Assembly: GCA_015055965.1 (NCBI GenBank)
Contig: SVHG01000002.1
Span: 62,001 to 126,000 of the forward strand
Direction: 5' to 3'
DNA from: Clostridiales bacterium
GTDB taxonomy: Bacteria > Bacillota > Clostridia > Christensenellales > Borkfalkiaceae
DNA length: 64,000 nt
Position 1 is the stretch's first letter. The number at the start of each line of letters is the position of its first letter. Position numbers and translations under genes: made by a program. Below the pieces are notes generated by a model, which searched no databases, was not told where the DNA came from, and worked only from the letters and a program-made list of their open reading frames with translations. This document shows positions 1-6,792 of the stretch, piece by piece.

Positions 1-1522
1 CTAAAATAAGAATAGGCGCGTCCTTCATAAGCGCTCTTGCAATAGAAATACGTTGCTTTTGACCGCCTGAAACGGTTACCCCTCTTTCGCCAAGCATAGT
101 AGAGTAGCCGTCGTTAAATTCTTCAATATTATCGTCAACTGCGGCAAGACGAGCAAAGTGCTTAACCGCATCTAAGTCGTTAGTGTCTGACGCAAAGGCA
201 ATATTGTTTTGAATGGTATCGCTAAATAGGAAGTTGTCTTGGGGAACGTAAGCGGTGTTTTCACGTAAAGAGTGAATGGTAATATCGTTAACGTCTAATC
301 CGTCCACGAACAGCGTTCCGTCTTGAACGTTATAGTTTCTTAAAATTAAGTCCACAAGGGTAGTTTTACCGGAGCCTGTTTTACCTATTATGCCAACGTG
401 CTCGCCCGCGTTGATCTTAACGTTAATGTTTAAAAGGGCGTCGTAGTCGCCGTCGGGGTATCTAAAGGTAAGGTTCTTAAATTCAATATCACCCTTAAGT
501 GCTCCGATAGCAGTAGCGTCTGGCGCGTCAATAACGTCTTGCTTAGCATCTAACAGCTCGGTAATACGCTTTAATGAAGCCTTGCCTCTGGACTGAAGCT
601 CAATAAGCTCTGAAATAGCCATTACCGGCCAAACGATAGAGTTAAAGTAACCAATGAATTCCATTAGCTCGCCTGCGTTAAAAGTGCCTTTATAAACAAG
701 GTAACCGCCGTAGCCTAATATAATGCAAACAACCGATTCAACGAAAAGTGTAACGAAAATACGAAGAAGGGTAGAAGCCTTAGTATATTCTACGTTAGCA
801 ATTTCGTTTTCACTGTTAAGCTTTTTAAAGGCCATAAGCTCCTTAAATTCCTTAACGAAGGCCTTAATAACCGCAATACCGGAAAAGCTTTCCTGCGAGA
901 AATCTGAAAGAGATGAAAAGGCCTCTTGGCGTCTTTCCCATTTTTTAGACATATATTTGCCAACGATAATAACGATGGTAAGCATAAACGCCATGGGAAT
1001 TAGCGAAAGAACTGTTAGCACAGGGTCCATTATCGCCATTTTAATAAGTGAAAGTCCACCTAAGAACAGGGCGTCTGCAAACATTAAAATACCTGAACCA
1101 AAGCAGTCCTGAACGGTTTCTATATCGTTAGTAAAAAGGGCCATCAAATTGCCGACCTTGTTTACTTGATAGTACTGTTGAGAGAGGTTTTTGCTGTGGT
1201 CAAACATCTTAGATCTTAAGTCTGTTTCCACTCTTATTCCGCTACCGAAAAAGCAAATACGCCATAAAAATCTGCCAAGCACAAGCGAAAGAATGATAAA
1301 TAGCATTGGCATACAAATTTGGTCAAGTAAAAAATTAAAATCAAAGGGAACTACTTGCCCGTTTAATTCAACTTCGCCGTAAGTAATACCGTTGATTAGG
1401 TACTTATAAAGCTTGGGTATTTCAAGCTGAAAAGCGTCAACAGCAACCAACGCGATTAATCCGAAAATAATTAAGTGCAAATACTTTAAATAGTACCTGT
1501 TTATGTACTTTCCGAATAACAC
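1..1522 (-). CDS. ABC transporter, fused permease/ATP-binding protein (MsbA/MdlB type), 3'-truncated by window edge
   Basis: Exporter-type half transporter that uses ATP to move an unidentified substrate across the cytoplasmic membrane; such proteins work as dimers. The visible 507 codons read as a six-helix transmembrane domain (residues about 15-300) followed by a nucleotide-binding domain. That domain shows Walker A GKTGSGKTT, a Q-loop (VPQDN) and the signature VSGGQKQR. The frame is still open at base 1, just before the Walker B aspartate, so roughly 70-100 residues lie outside. I chose GTG at 1520-1522 because a GGGAGG ribosome site lies eight bases upstream and the protein then begins LFGKYINRYYLK, typical of the family. 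A second half-transporter partner would be expected on the unseen side. The family assignment is firm; the substrate is unknown. Confidence 0.93.
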   Translation of the reverse strand, partial: MLFGKYINRYYLKYLHLIIFGLIALVAVDAFQLEIPKLYKYLINGITYGEVELNGQVVPFDFNFLLDQICMPMLFIILSLVLGRFLWRICFFGSGIRVETDLRSKMFDHSKNLSQQYYQVNKVGNLMALFTNDIETVQDCFGSGILMFADALFLGGLSLIKMAIMDPVLTVLSLIPMAFMLTIVIIVGKYMSKKWERRQEAFSSLSDFSQESFSGIAVIKAFVKEFKELMAFKKLNSENEIANVEYTKASTLLRIFVTLFVESVVCIILGYGGYLVYKGTFNAGELMEFIGYFNSIVWPVMAISELIELQSRGKASLKRITELLDAKQDVIDAPDATAIGALKGDIEFKNLTFRYPDGDYDALLNINVKINAGEHVGIIGKTGSGKTTLVDLILRNYNVQDGTLFVDGLDVNDITIHSLRENTAYVPQDNFLFSDTIQNNIAFASDTNDLDAVKHFARLAAVDDNIEEFNDGYSTMLGERGVTVSGGQKQRISIARALMKDAPILIL

Positions 1523-1746
1523 AAAAACAACCTCCCGTATATACTATATATAAATATTTTCAATTAAAAAATATCTAATAATTTATAGAATATTTTACTC
1601 GATAAAAAATTTTATATTTAAGATAATAATGTAAAAAGAATAGCACTCGGCTGGTTATTTTGTCAAGTAATTTTTAGGCGCTAAAGAAAAAATAAAAAAT
1701 ATTTTTCTTGGCTATTTATTAAGCGCGTTTAACTACTAAAAAGGCA

Positions 1747-1774
1747 TAAAAAAACGCCTGCTAAAAGCAAGCGT
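1747..1774 (-). terminator. Rho-independent terminator
   Basis: An 8-bp stem (ACGCTTGC/GCAGGCGT with one G-U pair) and a five-base loop are followed by seven T on the minus strand. It lies just after the stop codon at 1791. The 270 bases between the ABC gene start (1522) and 1790 otherwise hold only AT-rich sequence. Confidence 0.85.
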
Positions 1775-1790
1775 AATTTTTAATATCCAA

Positions 1791-2345
1791 TTACTTCCAT
1801 TCTCTCTTAAAGGTTTCCCAATCTTCAGGGCAGTAGTCGTAACCTCTCTCAAAGAAGCATCTAATAATGTAATATTCGTTTTCGTCAAAGCTCTTATCTC
1901 CAAGAAGTGACATGTAGCAGAAGCCTTGAACTAAAGCGGTAAAGTTTTCGGGATCAATAGAATCGCGAAGACCGTTAATAAGCTTGATGTCGTTAATAAT
2001 CGTTTCAGATGTTAAACGTTCATTAAGAGCTTTGCAGTCTGCAACGCTTAAGGGTTGAATGTGCGCCCAATCACAGTATTTAACGTAAGCGTCGTATTCG
2101 CCTTGTAGAAAATCTCCGTCGCTAAAGGTAAAGTAAACGATTAAGCGTTGGAAAACGTAGAAAACCTCGTCCTTATATTCATAGCCCTTTTCTTTGCAGA
2201 AATCAACGTACATTCTTTCAATTTCTACGAAAGCGTGTGAAAGAAGGTTTTTAACCTTAACCTCGTATTCTTCAGCACTAACCTCGTTTTTCCTTTCCCA
2301 AGCGGTGTTCATCATGTTAATTAGATTCATTTTTTCCATAGCCAT
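1791..2345 (-). CDS. Conserved hypothetical acidic protein, possibly TerB-like
   Basis: A 184-residue soluble, helix-rich, acidic protein with no signal peptide or membrane segment. It holds two similar segments, around residues 75-90 (DGDFLQGEYDAY) and 150-170 (DKSFDENEYYIIRCFFE). Each pairs acidic residues with D-x-x-E-Y, which recalls the metal-binding helices of the TerB/DjlA-type fold, but I cannot confirm that by eye. The start is supported by an AAGGAG site eight to nine bases upstream. It has its own promoter and terminator and so appears monocistronic. No pathway can be assigned. Confidence 0.75.
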   Translation of the reverse strand: MAMEKMNLINMMNTAWERKNEVSAEEYEVKVKNLLSHAFVEIERMYVDFCKEKGYEYKDEVFYVFQRLIVYFTFSDGDFLQGEYDAYVKYCDWAHIQPLSVADCKALNERLTSETIINDIKLINGLRDSIDPENFTALVQGFCYMSLLGDKSFDENEYYIIRCFFERGYDYCPEDWETFKREWK

Positions 2346-2382
2346 AATAATAAAACTCCTTAAAGGTTTTTAATATAACACA

Positions 2383-2411
2383 ATTATAGCACAGGGATAG
2401 GGTTTAGTCAA
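2383..2411 (-). promoter_or_regulatory. Sigma-A-type promoter for the gene at 1791-2345
   Basis: Minus-strand TTGACT (2406-2411) and TATAAT (2383-2388) are separated by exactly 17 bases, about 40 bases before the start codon. Confidence 0.85.
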
Positions 2412-2430
2412 GAGAAATATTAAAAAAATA

Positions 2431-2463
2431 ATTAAAACCCCACTAAAAAGGCGTTTAGTGGGG
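2431..2463 (-). terminator. Rho-independent terminator
   Basis: A perfect 10-bp stem CCCCACTAAA/TTTAGTGGGG with a six-base loop is followed on the minus strand by TTTTAATTATTTTTTT. It closes the transcript of the 2H phosphoesterase gene ending at 2476 and separates it from the next promoter. Confidence 0.9.
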
Positions 2464-2475
2464 AAGCTGTTTTTA

Positions 2476-3009
2476 TTAAATTGTAATTTGCTTATGTATA
2501 GAAAAAGTTCCAAGCTCGCCCGTGTTAGATTTGCCAATTATAAATTTATTAACGGAAAGCGTTTTAGGAAAGGTTTGGTCTTTAATAAGCTCGTAAGCGT
2601 TATCTATTCTTTCTTTATCGTTATCCATAAATAGGGTGGAGTGGAATTTAAAGTCGCAATCGTAAGGATGAAGTGGAACGTTAAAACGGCGCTCTAATAA
2701 AGAATTTACAGAAATTTGCGCGCACTTTAAAAGTACGTTTTCTTTCATTCTAAGCCAAACGATTTGCCCTTCCTTTTGAATACCGTCGCACTCAACTGTA
2801 AAGGGCAATAAATGGTGATAAAGATTCGTTAGCTCTTCAACTACCTTATCAAATTTATCATCCTCAACGAAGAAGGAAATCTTAAGCGAAATGTGGCTTG
2901 GTAATTCATGACAGGATAGGGGGAAGTTTAAATCCCCTTCTATTTTTCTTGCCTTATCTTTTAGCTCATTTAGCTGATCTTCTAATAAAATTCCCGTCCA
3001 AACAAACAT
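2476..3009 (-). CDS. 2H phosphoesterase family protein (2'-5' RNA ligase/LigT-like)
   Basis: A 177-residue cytoplasmic protein with the two short histidine motifs that define the 2H superfamily: H39-I-S-L and H123-S-T-L, about 80 residues apart, each expected to end a beta strand in the two-lobed fold. Family members cleave or join 2',5'-linked or cyclic RNA phosphates; the natural substrate of this group in Bacillota is mostly unknown. Length matches YjcG/LigT-like proteins. The ATG at 3007-3009 is preceded by GGAGG at a suitable distance. An RNA ligase of a different family (RtcB) occurs at 36.2 kb, but nothing links the two directly. Confidence 0.85.
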   Translation of the reverse strand: MFVWTGILLEDQLNELKDKARKIEGDLNFPLSCHELPSHISLKISFFVEDDKFDKVVEELTNLYHHLLPFTVECDGIQKEGQIVWLRMKENVLLKCAQISVNSLLERRFNVPLHPYDCDFKFHSTLFMDNDKERIDNAYELIKDQTFPKTLSVNKFIIGKSNTGELGTFSIHKQITI

Positions 3010-3076
3010 AATAAACCCTCCAAAAGTGCCGTTATAAGTCGATTAACGCAATAAATACAGTAAAAATAACACAAAA

Positions 3077-3754
3077 TTAAATAGTGTATTTATAAGTAAG
3101 CTTTTTCATTTTTTTAGTAAGCGCTATAGCACCGGGGTGTCTTTTTTCAAGCTCATTCCAAAACTCTTGCTTATGCCCGTAAACTATGGAATGGGTGATT
3201 TCGTGGTAGAATAAAAGCTTAATATAAACGGGCTCGTACGCAGCAATTTTTGGGGAAATAACCACTTTGCCGTTTGCGTAATTATAACCTAAAAATCCGC
3301 GTATACCTTTAACTGTAAAAGTGGGTAGAGTAATATCTCTAAAGTCCCATTCTATATCGTGCCAAAGCTCCACTAAAGATTTTTCTACTTGGCGCTTATA
3401 AAAATTTCTTAAAAGGCTTTGGTAGGCGCTTAAGGTGTTCTTGGTTGAATAAATAGTTATAATTTTTTGCTTTTCGTTTAAGTTAACCGAATCCTTTTTT
3501 GCCTTAACCTTTTCAACAAGATAAAGCTCACCTAAAAAATGCACGTATACCTTTTTTTCTTCGGGATAAAGCTTAAAGTAATAATTCCAAAACTGTTGGC
3601 GTAGCATAAGCTTTATATCCTTATCCGTTGCGCAAGTGGGCGCGTAAATGCAAAGCAAATTATCCTGCTTAAAGGAAGTATAAAATTGTTTTTTATTTGC
3701 GGTAGGGATTATCTCGTAGGGGAGCTCTTTATTTGCATATTTAAAAATTTTCAT
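3077..3754 (-). CDS. YgjP-like zinc metallopeptidase (DUF45/WLM type), diverged copy
   Basis: A 225-residue protein with an HExxH zinc-peptidase motif (HEITH, near residue 185) followed by a third candidate ligand in GHKQEFW, an arrangement typical of YgjP/SprT-like metallopeptidases. The amino-terminal half shows the beta-rich region of that family but lacks the usual K-R-x-W-G-S-C block seen in its canonical relative at 18087-18755. The start codon (3752-3754) has only a weak Shine-Dalgarno match. It lies downstream of the APH-like gene at 3840 on the same strand with an 85-base gap. Function is unproven; family YgjP has been linked to proteolysis and nucleic-acid repair in broad terms only. 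Confidence 0.78.
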   Translation of the reverse strand: MKIFKYANKELPYEIIPTANKKQFYTSFKQDNLLCIYAPTCATDKDIKLMLRQQFWNYYFKLYPEEKKVYVHFLGELYLVEKVKAKKDSVNLNEKQKIITIYSTKNTLSAYQSLLRNFYKRQVEKSLVELWHDIEWDFRDITLPTFTVKGIRGFLGYNYANGKVVISPKIAAYEPVYIKLLFYHEITHSIVYGHKQEFWNELEKRHPGAIALTKKMKKLTYKYTI

Positions 3755-3839
3755 TAGTTAAACTCGTCAACGCAAAGTTAGTTATTACTGGATTTTATAA
3801 GTAAAATAGATATAGATAAATTCACGGATAAGCGGCGGT

Positions 3840-4838
3840 TTATTTATTATACCATTTGGGAATTTCTAAATTAAAATCATCATAAGAATCATATATTTTA
3901 TTGATAATTTCTTCGTTTAACGATTTATTACACTCTTTAATAATCAACTCGCTGGTGTAATATTTAAGCATTTTGAAGAAATCTTTTGATATTTTATCTT
4001 CAAAATACCCATCAATAATCCCTGTTGCAAAACTTTCATTTTCTAAAGCAATTAGCGATAAAAATTTAAAATCGTAAAAAGGATCGCCAATAGAAACATT
4101 GACGGGGCATTTTACGTATACTTTTCCGTCTGCAACAATAAGAGATTGCAAGTTTATATCATGAAAAATAAAAGAAAGCACTTTTTCCGTAACGTGGTTA
4201 CCGTTTTCATCAAAAAGATATTTTCCATCTTCTTTACAATAATAGGTACTTGATGCATATCTTTGATAAATTATATCTTGGTTGTTTTTGTAATAATCAA
4301 GGGCTTTTTCATTAGTGGCATTAGAAATAGTTTTTTTGATTATATCCTGTTGAATCCATTTATATCCACTATGCCAATTTGAAATATGATGTTTTGATAC
4401 GTCTACTTCAATAGAATGAACCTTTTTTAAAGTTAGACCAAATTCTTTACCTAAATTGTAAGCATTATTTTTATCTATTTTTGATAAATAATCTTTTAAC
4501 GGCTCTCCCTCAATATAAGAAAAAACAAATAATTTATGCCATTTTCCGTTATGATCGTTTTGATCCCAATCGTGTAAATATTTTGCAAAATTACCATCAA
4601 TTTTATTTAGGTCATAAAGCAGTAAACGTGATCCAACCCAATAAAAATCCGTACTGGTTTCAACCATTAAATATTTATTTTCCCCGCTGATCAAGATAAA
4701 ACTATCTCCTTCATCTGCGTCGTGGTTTAAATATATTTTATTCAACGGTATGATTTCTTCAACTTTAAATTTTTTATATACGTCGTTAGCTTCATTGCAA
4801 ATATCGGAAATTGTTTTGTAATAATTATAATCCTTCAT
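3840..4838 (-). CDS. Aminoglycoside phosphotransferase-fold protein with degenerate active site
   Basis: A 332-residue soluble protein resembling small-molecule kinases of the APH/choline kinase fold. The C-terminal half carries FHDINLQSLIV followed by IGDPFYDF, matching the catalytic loop and the GDPxxD segment after the metal-binding loop. The catalytic aspartate position is kept, but the preceding histidine-glycine pair, the downstream asparagine and the expected metal-binding aspartate are altered (…KCPVNV…). Activity may therefore be changed or lost. Codon use is more AT-rich and the protein more Lys/Asn/Tyr-rich than its neighbours, so it could have been acquired. A GGAG site precedes the ATG and a clear promoter lies upstream. 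It should not be read as an antibiotic-resistance gene on this evidence. Confidence 0.7.
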   Translation of the reverse strand: MKDYNYYKTISDICNEANDVYKKFKVEEIIPLNKIYLNHDADEGDSFILISGENKYLMVETSTDFYWVGSRLLLYDLNKIDGNFAKYLHDWDQNDHNGKWHKLFVFSYIEGEPLKDYLSKIDKNNAYNLGKEFGLTLKKVHSIEVDVSKHHISNWHSGYKWIQQDIIKKTISNATNEKALDYYKNNQDIIYQRYASSTYYCKEDGKYLFDENGNHVTEKVLSFIFHDINLQSLIVADGKVYVKCPVNVSIGDPFYDFKFLSLIALENESFATGIIDGYFEDKISKDFFKMLKYYTSELIIKECNKSLNEEIINKIYDSYDDFNLEIPKWYNK

Positions 4839-4928
4839 AACTTTATCTCCAAATAAAACAAATATATTGTTTAAGGAATTGTTTTTTAATAAAATTTTAT
4901 ATGCAAATTTATACTTTTTGTTGAGTTA

Positions 4929-4957
4929 ATTATATCACATAATTTAACCTAAATCAA
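4929..4957 (-). promoter_or_regulatory. Sigma-A-type promoter for the APH-like gene
   Basis: Minus-strand TTGATT (4952-4957), a 17-base spacer and a perfect TATAAT (4929-4934), about 90 bases before the start codon. Confidence 0.85.
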
Positions 4958-5081
4958 GAATTTATTTAAGCGAATCAATAAATGAAAGATAAGGGTATAA
5001 AGTGAACGATTTATATTTTACTAATAAAAACAAAAAAGACTTGCAGGGACGAAAACTATCCCGGCAAGCGTGTTAATTTAA

Positions 5082-5247
5082 TGAAATCCTGCTTTGCAGG
5101 ATGAAATCCGAGTGAACTCGGATGAAATCTTCGGTGTGCCACCTCAGATGAAATCAAATCCGCCATATTTAACCTGCCGTAAGGCAGATTTCATCGCATA
5201 GCGATTTCATCCACGAAGTGGATTTATTCCAACGAAGGCGGATTTAG
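5082..5247. repeat. Modular array of short palindromes in two opposed arms
   Basis: Short hairpins follow each other at fixed spacing. Left arm: ATCCTGC-TTT-GCAGGAT (5086-5102), ATCCGAG-TGAA-CTCGGAT (5106-5123) and an imperfect one at 5127-5149, each joined by GAAATC. Right arm: CTGCC-GTAA-GGCAG (from 5174), ATCGC-ATA-GCGAT and ATCCAC-GAA-GTGGAT (ending near 5224), joined by the inverse word GATTTCAT. The right arm is enclosed by an outer pair AAATCCGCC (5156-5164) and GGCGGATTT (5237-5245). This is a non-coding repeat element. Compound palindromic elements of this style occur in other clostridial genomes, but their function is unknown to me. Confidence 0.75.
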
Positions 5248-5249
5248 TT

Positions 5250-5290
5250 AAAAAAGACTGCAATTTTGTATCAAAATTACAGTCTTTTTT
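5250..5290 (-). terminator. Terminator of tRNA-Gly (symmetrical, works in both directions)
   Basis: AAAAAAGACTG...CAGTCTTTTTT with an inner AATTTTG/CAAAATT pair forms a long stem directly after the CCA end of tRNA-Gly, with a T run on both strands. Confidence 0.9.
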
Positions 5291-5364
5291 TGGAGCAGGT
5301 GAAGGGAATCGAACCCTCAACCACAGCTTGGGAAGCTGTTGTTTTGCCACTAAACTACACCTGC
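5291..5364 (-). tRNA. tRNA-Gly (anticodon CCC)
   Basis: The minus strand folds as a complete cloverleaf: acceptor GCAGGTG/CACCTGC, anticodon arm ACAGC-TTCCCAA-GCTGT giving CCC, T-arm with GGTTCGATTCC, discriminator T and an encoded CCA. It reads GGG glycine codons. The gene stands alone between its own promoter and terminator. Confidence 0.96.
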
Positions 5365-5427
5365 AATTTATTTTAAGTTGCTTTTAATAAACACGTAGAC
5401 AAGTCATTATACGTAAAGTATAAAAAA

Positions 5428-5456
5428 AGTATACTTCAAAAATAGCAAAAAGTCAA
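5428..5456 (-). promoter_or_regulatory. Promoter of tRNA-Gly
   Basis: Minus-strand TTGACT (5451-5456), a 17-base spacer and TATACT (5428-5433), about 60 bases before the mature tRNA 5' end. Confidence 0.75.
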
Positions 5457-5507
5457 CAAAATAAAATTGCAGAGTGATATTTAACGTAAAAATATAAGTT
5501 AATAAGA

Positions 5508-5885
5508 TTAAAATAAATTTTCTAATTTTAAGGAAAAGTTTTTTGGTATTTGCATAGCCAGCGTTTTTAAAACGTCAAGCTTGGTATACGCTTCTTCAAA
5601 ATCTTCAATTTGCGTATAGGCAACGCACTCGCTAACCCAAAGCTCAATTTCCTTTATCTCTGCGTGGGGTATCCAAGCGTGAAGCCTTTGCTTTTTATCA
5701 AGCCAAAAATCTTCAAGCGCGTCGGCATCTAATTTAGAAGGGTTTTCACCTGAAAGCTTACTTTGAGTTTGCTCTATAACGGTGCAAAAATCATCAAAGG
5801 TATTTTGCACGGTAATTTGCTCTGCGAAGGTAGCCCCTAAAAGCAAAAAGAGAGCCAATAGCATCGTTAACACACTTTTTAACAA
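5508..5885 (-). CDS. DUF4363 family exported protein
   Basis: A 125-residue protein that begins with a hydrophobic signal or anchor segment (residues 4-21) and continues as a helical outward-facing domain with several conserved-looking tryptophans. DUF4363 proteins are usually encoded directly after a YetF-type membrane protein in spore-forming Bacillota. That is the case here: its first seven bases overlap the end of the YetF gene, which implies translational coupling. The biochemical role is unknown; a partner role for YetF at the membrane is an inference from gene order. Confidence 0.82.
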   Translation of the reverse strand: MLKSVLTMLLALFLLLGATFAEQITVQNTFDDFCTVIEQTQSKLSGENPSKLDADALEDFWLDKKQRLHAWIPHAEIKEIELWVSECVAYTQIEDFEEAYTKLDVLKTLAMQIPKNFSLKLENLF

Positions 5886-6580
5886 TTATTTTCACCTGCC
5901 TTATAATATAAAATTTCATACTTGAGGTTGCGTCTTTTAAGGTAAATTTTTCCCATTTCATCCATGGTTGCAACCTCTATTTCACTAATCTTTAAAAAGC
6001 AATCCTTAAAGGAAGATTTAAGCTCTTCAAGGGTTATATTTCTAATAAGGAAATTTTCCTTTTGAAGCCTGCCGTCGTTAATTAAAATAAGTGGTAGTGA
6101 AGGTGGGTTTCGTATATCCTTTTTAATTGCAGAAAGCTTGCCGTTGCTTTCAAAAAGAGCGTATTCAACGTCGTCTAGGCAAAAATATCCCAGCGCGCGA
6201 AGCGCCTCTGCAAGGTCTGCAACGTCAAGGTTGTTTTTCTTAAGCTCTTTAAGGTCTACGCCGTTAGGGTTAATAACGATAGAGGGCTTACCGCTGATAA
6301 TAAATTTAACCTTATTGCCAAGCCGTTCTAAAAGTGACATAATTTGATGAAGAATAAAAACTGCAAGAAGGGAAACTATACCGTAGGAAAGGGGAATGGA
6401 AATATCGGTCATGGGGATACAGGCAAGCTCTGCAATTAAAAGGGTAATAATAAATTCAAAGGGTTGCATCTCGCCAATTTGCCGTTTACCCATAAGTCGC
6501 ATAACGATAAGCAAAAGCACGTAAAGAATAACCGCGCGCAAAAAAATAACGAACATATCATAATTATTGCATATTTTCAA
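5879..6580 (-). CDS. YetF/DUF421 family membrane protein
   Basis: A 233-residue protein with three N-terminal membrane segments (about residues 10-85), including the family hallmark RLMGKRQIGEMQPFEFI, followed by two soluble DUF421 beta-rich modules. Family members such as B. subtilis YetF and YdfR are membrane proteins, some linked to spore or membrane stress biology; no enzymatic activity is established. The start used is TTG at 6578-6580 with an AAGG site before it. An in-frame ATG nine codons later lacks a ribosome site. It is the first gene of a two-gene operon with the DUF4363 protein. Confidence 0.9.
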   Translation of the reverse strand: MKICNNYDMFVIFLRAVILYVLLLIVMRLMGKRQIGEMQPFEFIITLLIAELACIPMTDISIPLSYGIVSLLAVFILHQIMSLLERLGNKVKFIISGKPSIVINPNGVDLKELKKNNLDVADLAEALRALGYFCLDDVEYALFESNGKLSAIKKDIRNPPSLPLILINDGRLQKENFLIRNITLEELKSSFKDCFLKISEIEVATMDEMGKIYLKRRNLKYEILYYKAGENNC

Positions 6581-6667
6581 TTAAAAATACCTTGATAGCA
6601 TTAAATGCTAAAAGTAGCGAGCAAAAAATGTATTTTTTTGGCGAAAGATGAAAAAAGCCTCTATCTT

Positions 6668-6696
6668 ATTATATAAATAATTAAGGAATATCGAAA
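6668..6696 (-). promoter_or_regulatory. Probable promoter for the YetF operon
   Basis: Minus-strand TATAAT (6668-6673) lies 17 bases from a weak -35 TTTCGA (6691-6696). It faces away from the promoter at 6714-6742. Confidence 0.5.
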
Positions 6697-6713
6697 AATG
6701 ACGTAAAAATCAC

Positions 6714-6742
6714 TTTACATTTTTAAAAAATCAAGCTATTAT
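6714..6742 (+). promoter_or_regulatory. Promoter for the GT39-like gene
   Basis: TTTACA (6714-6719), a 17-base spacer and TATTAT (6737-6742), about 50 bases before the ATG at 6793. Confidence 0.7.
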
Positions 6743-6792
6743 TAAATACAAACCAATCAAAGAAACGGCGCTTGCCGTAAAGGAAGAAATAT

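Noticed and set aside
723..1382. Two plus-strand reading frames (723-1112, 1191-1382)
   Set aside because: They lie antisense inside the ABC exporter gene, whose minus-strand frame shows all ABC motifs.
3840..4838. Antibiotic-resistance kinase
   Set aside because: Key catalytic and metal residues are changed and sequence likeness is only to the broad fold.
5082..5247. CRISPR-like array
   Set aside because: The units are palindromes with different stems and only 4-8 base joints; there are no uniform repeats with unique spacers and no cas genes.
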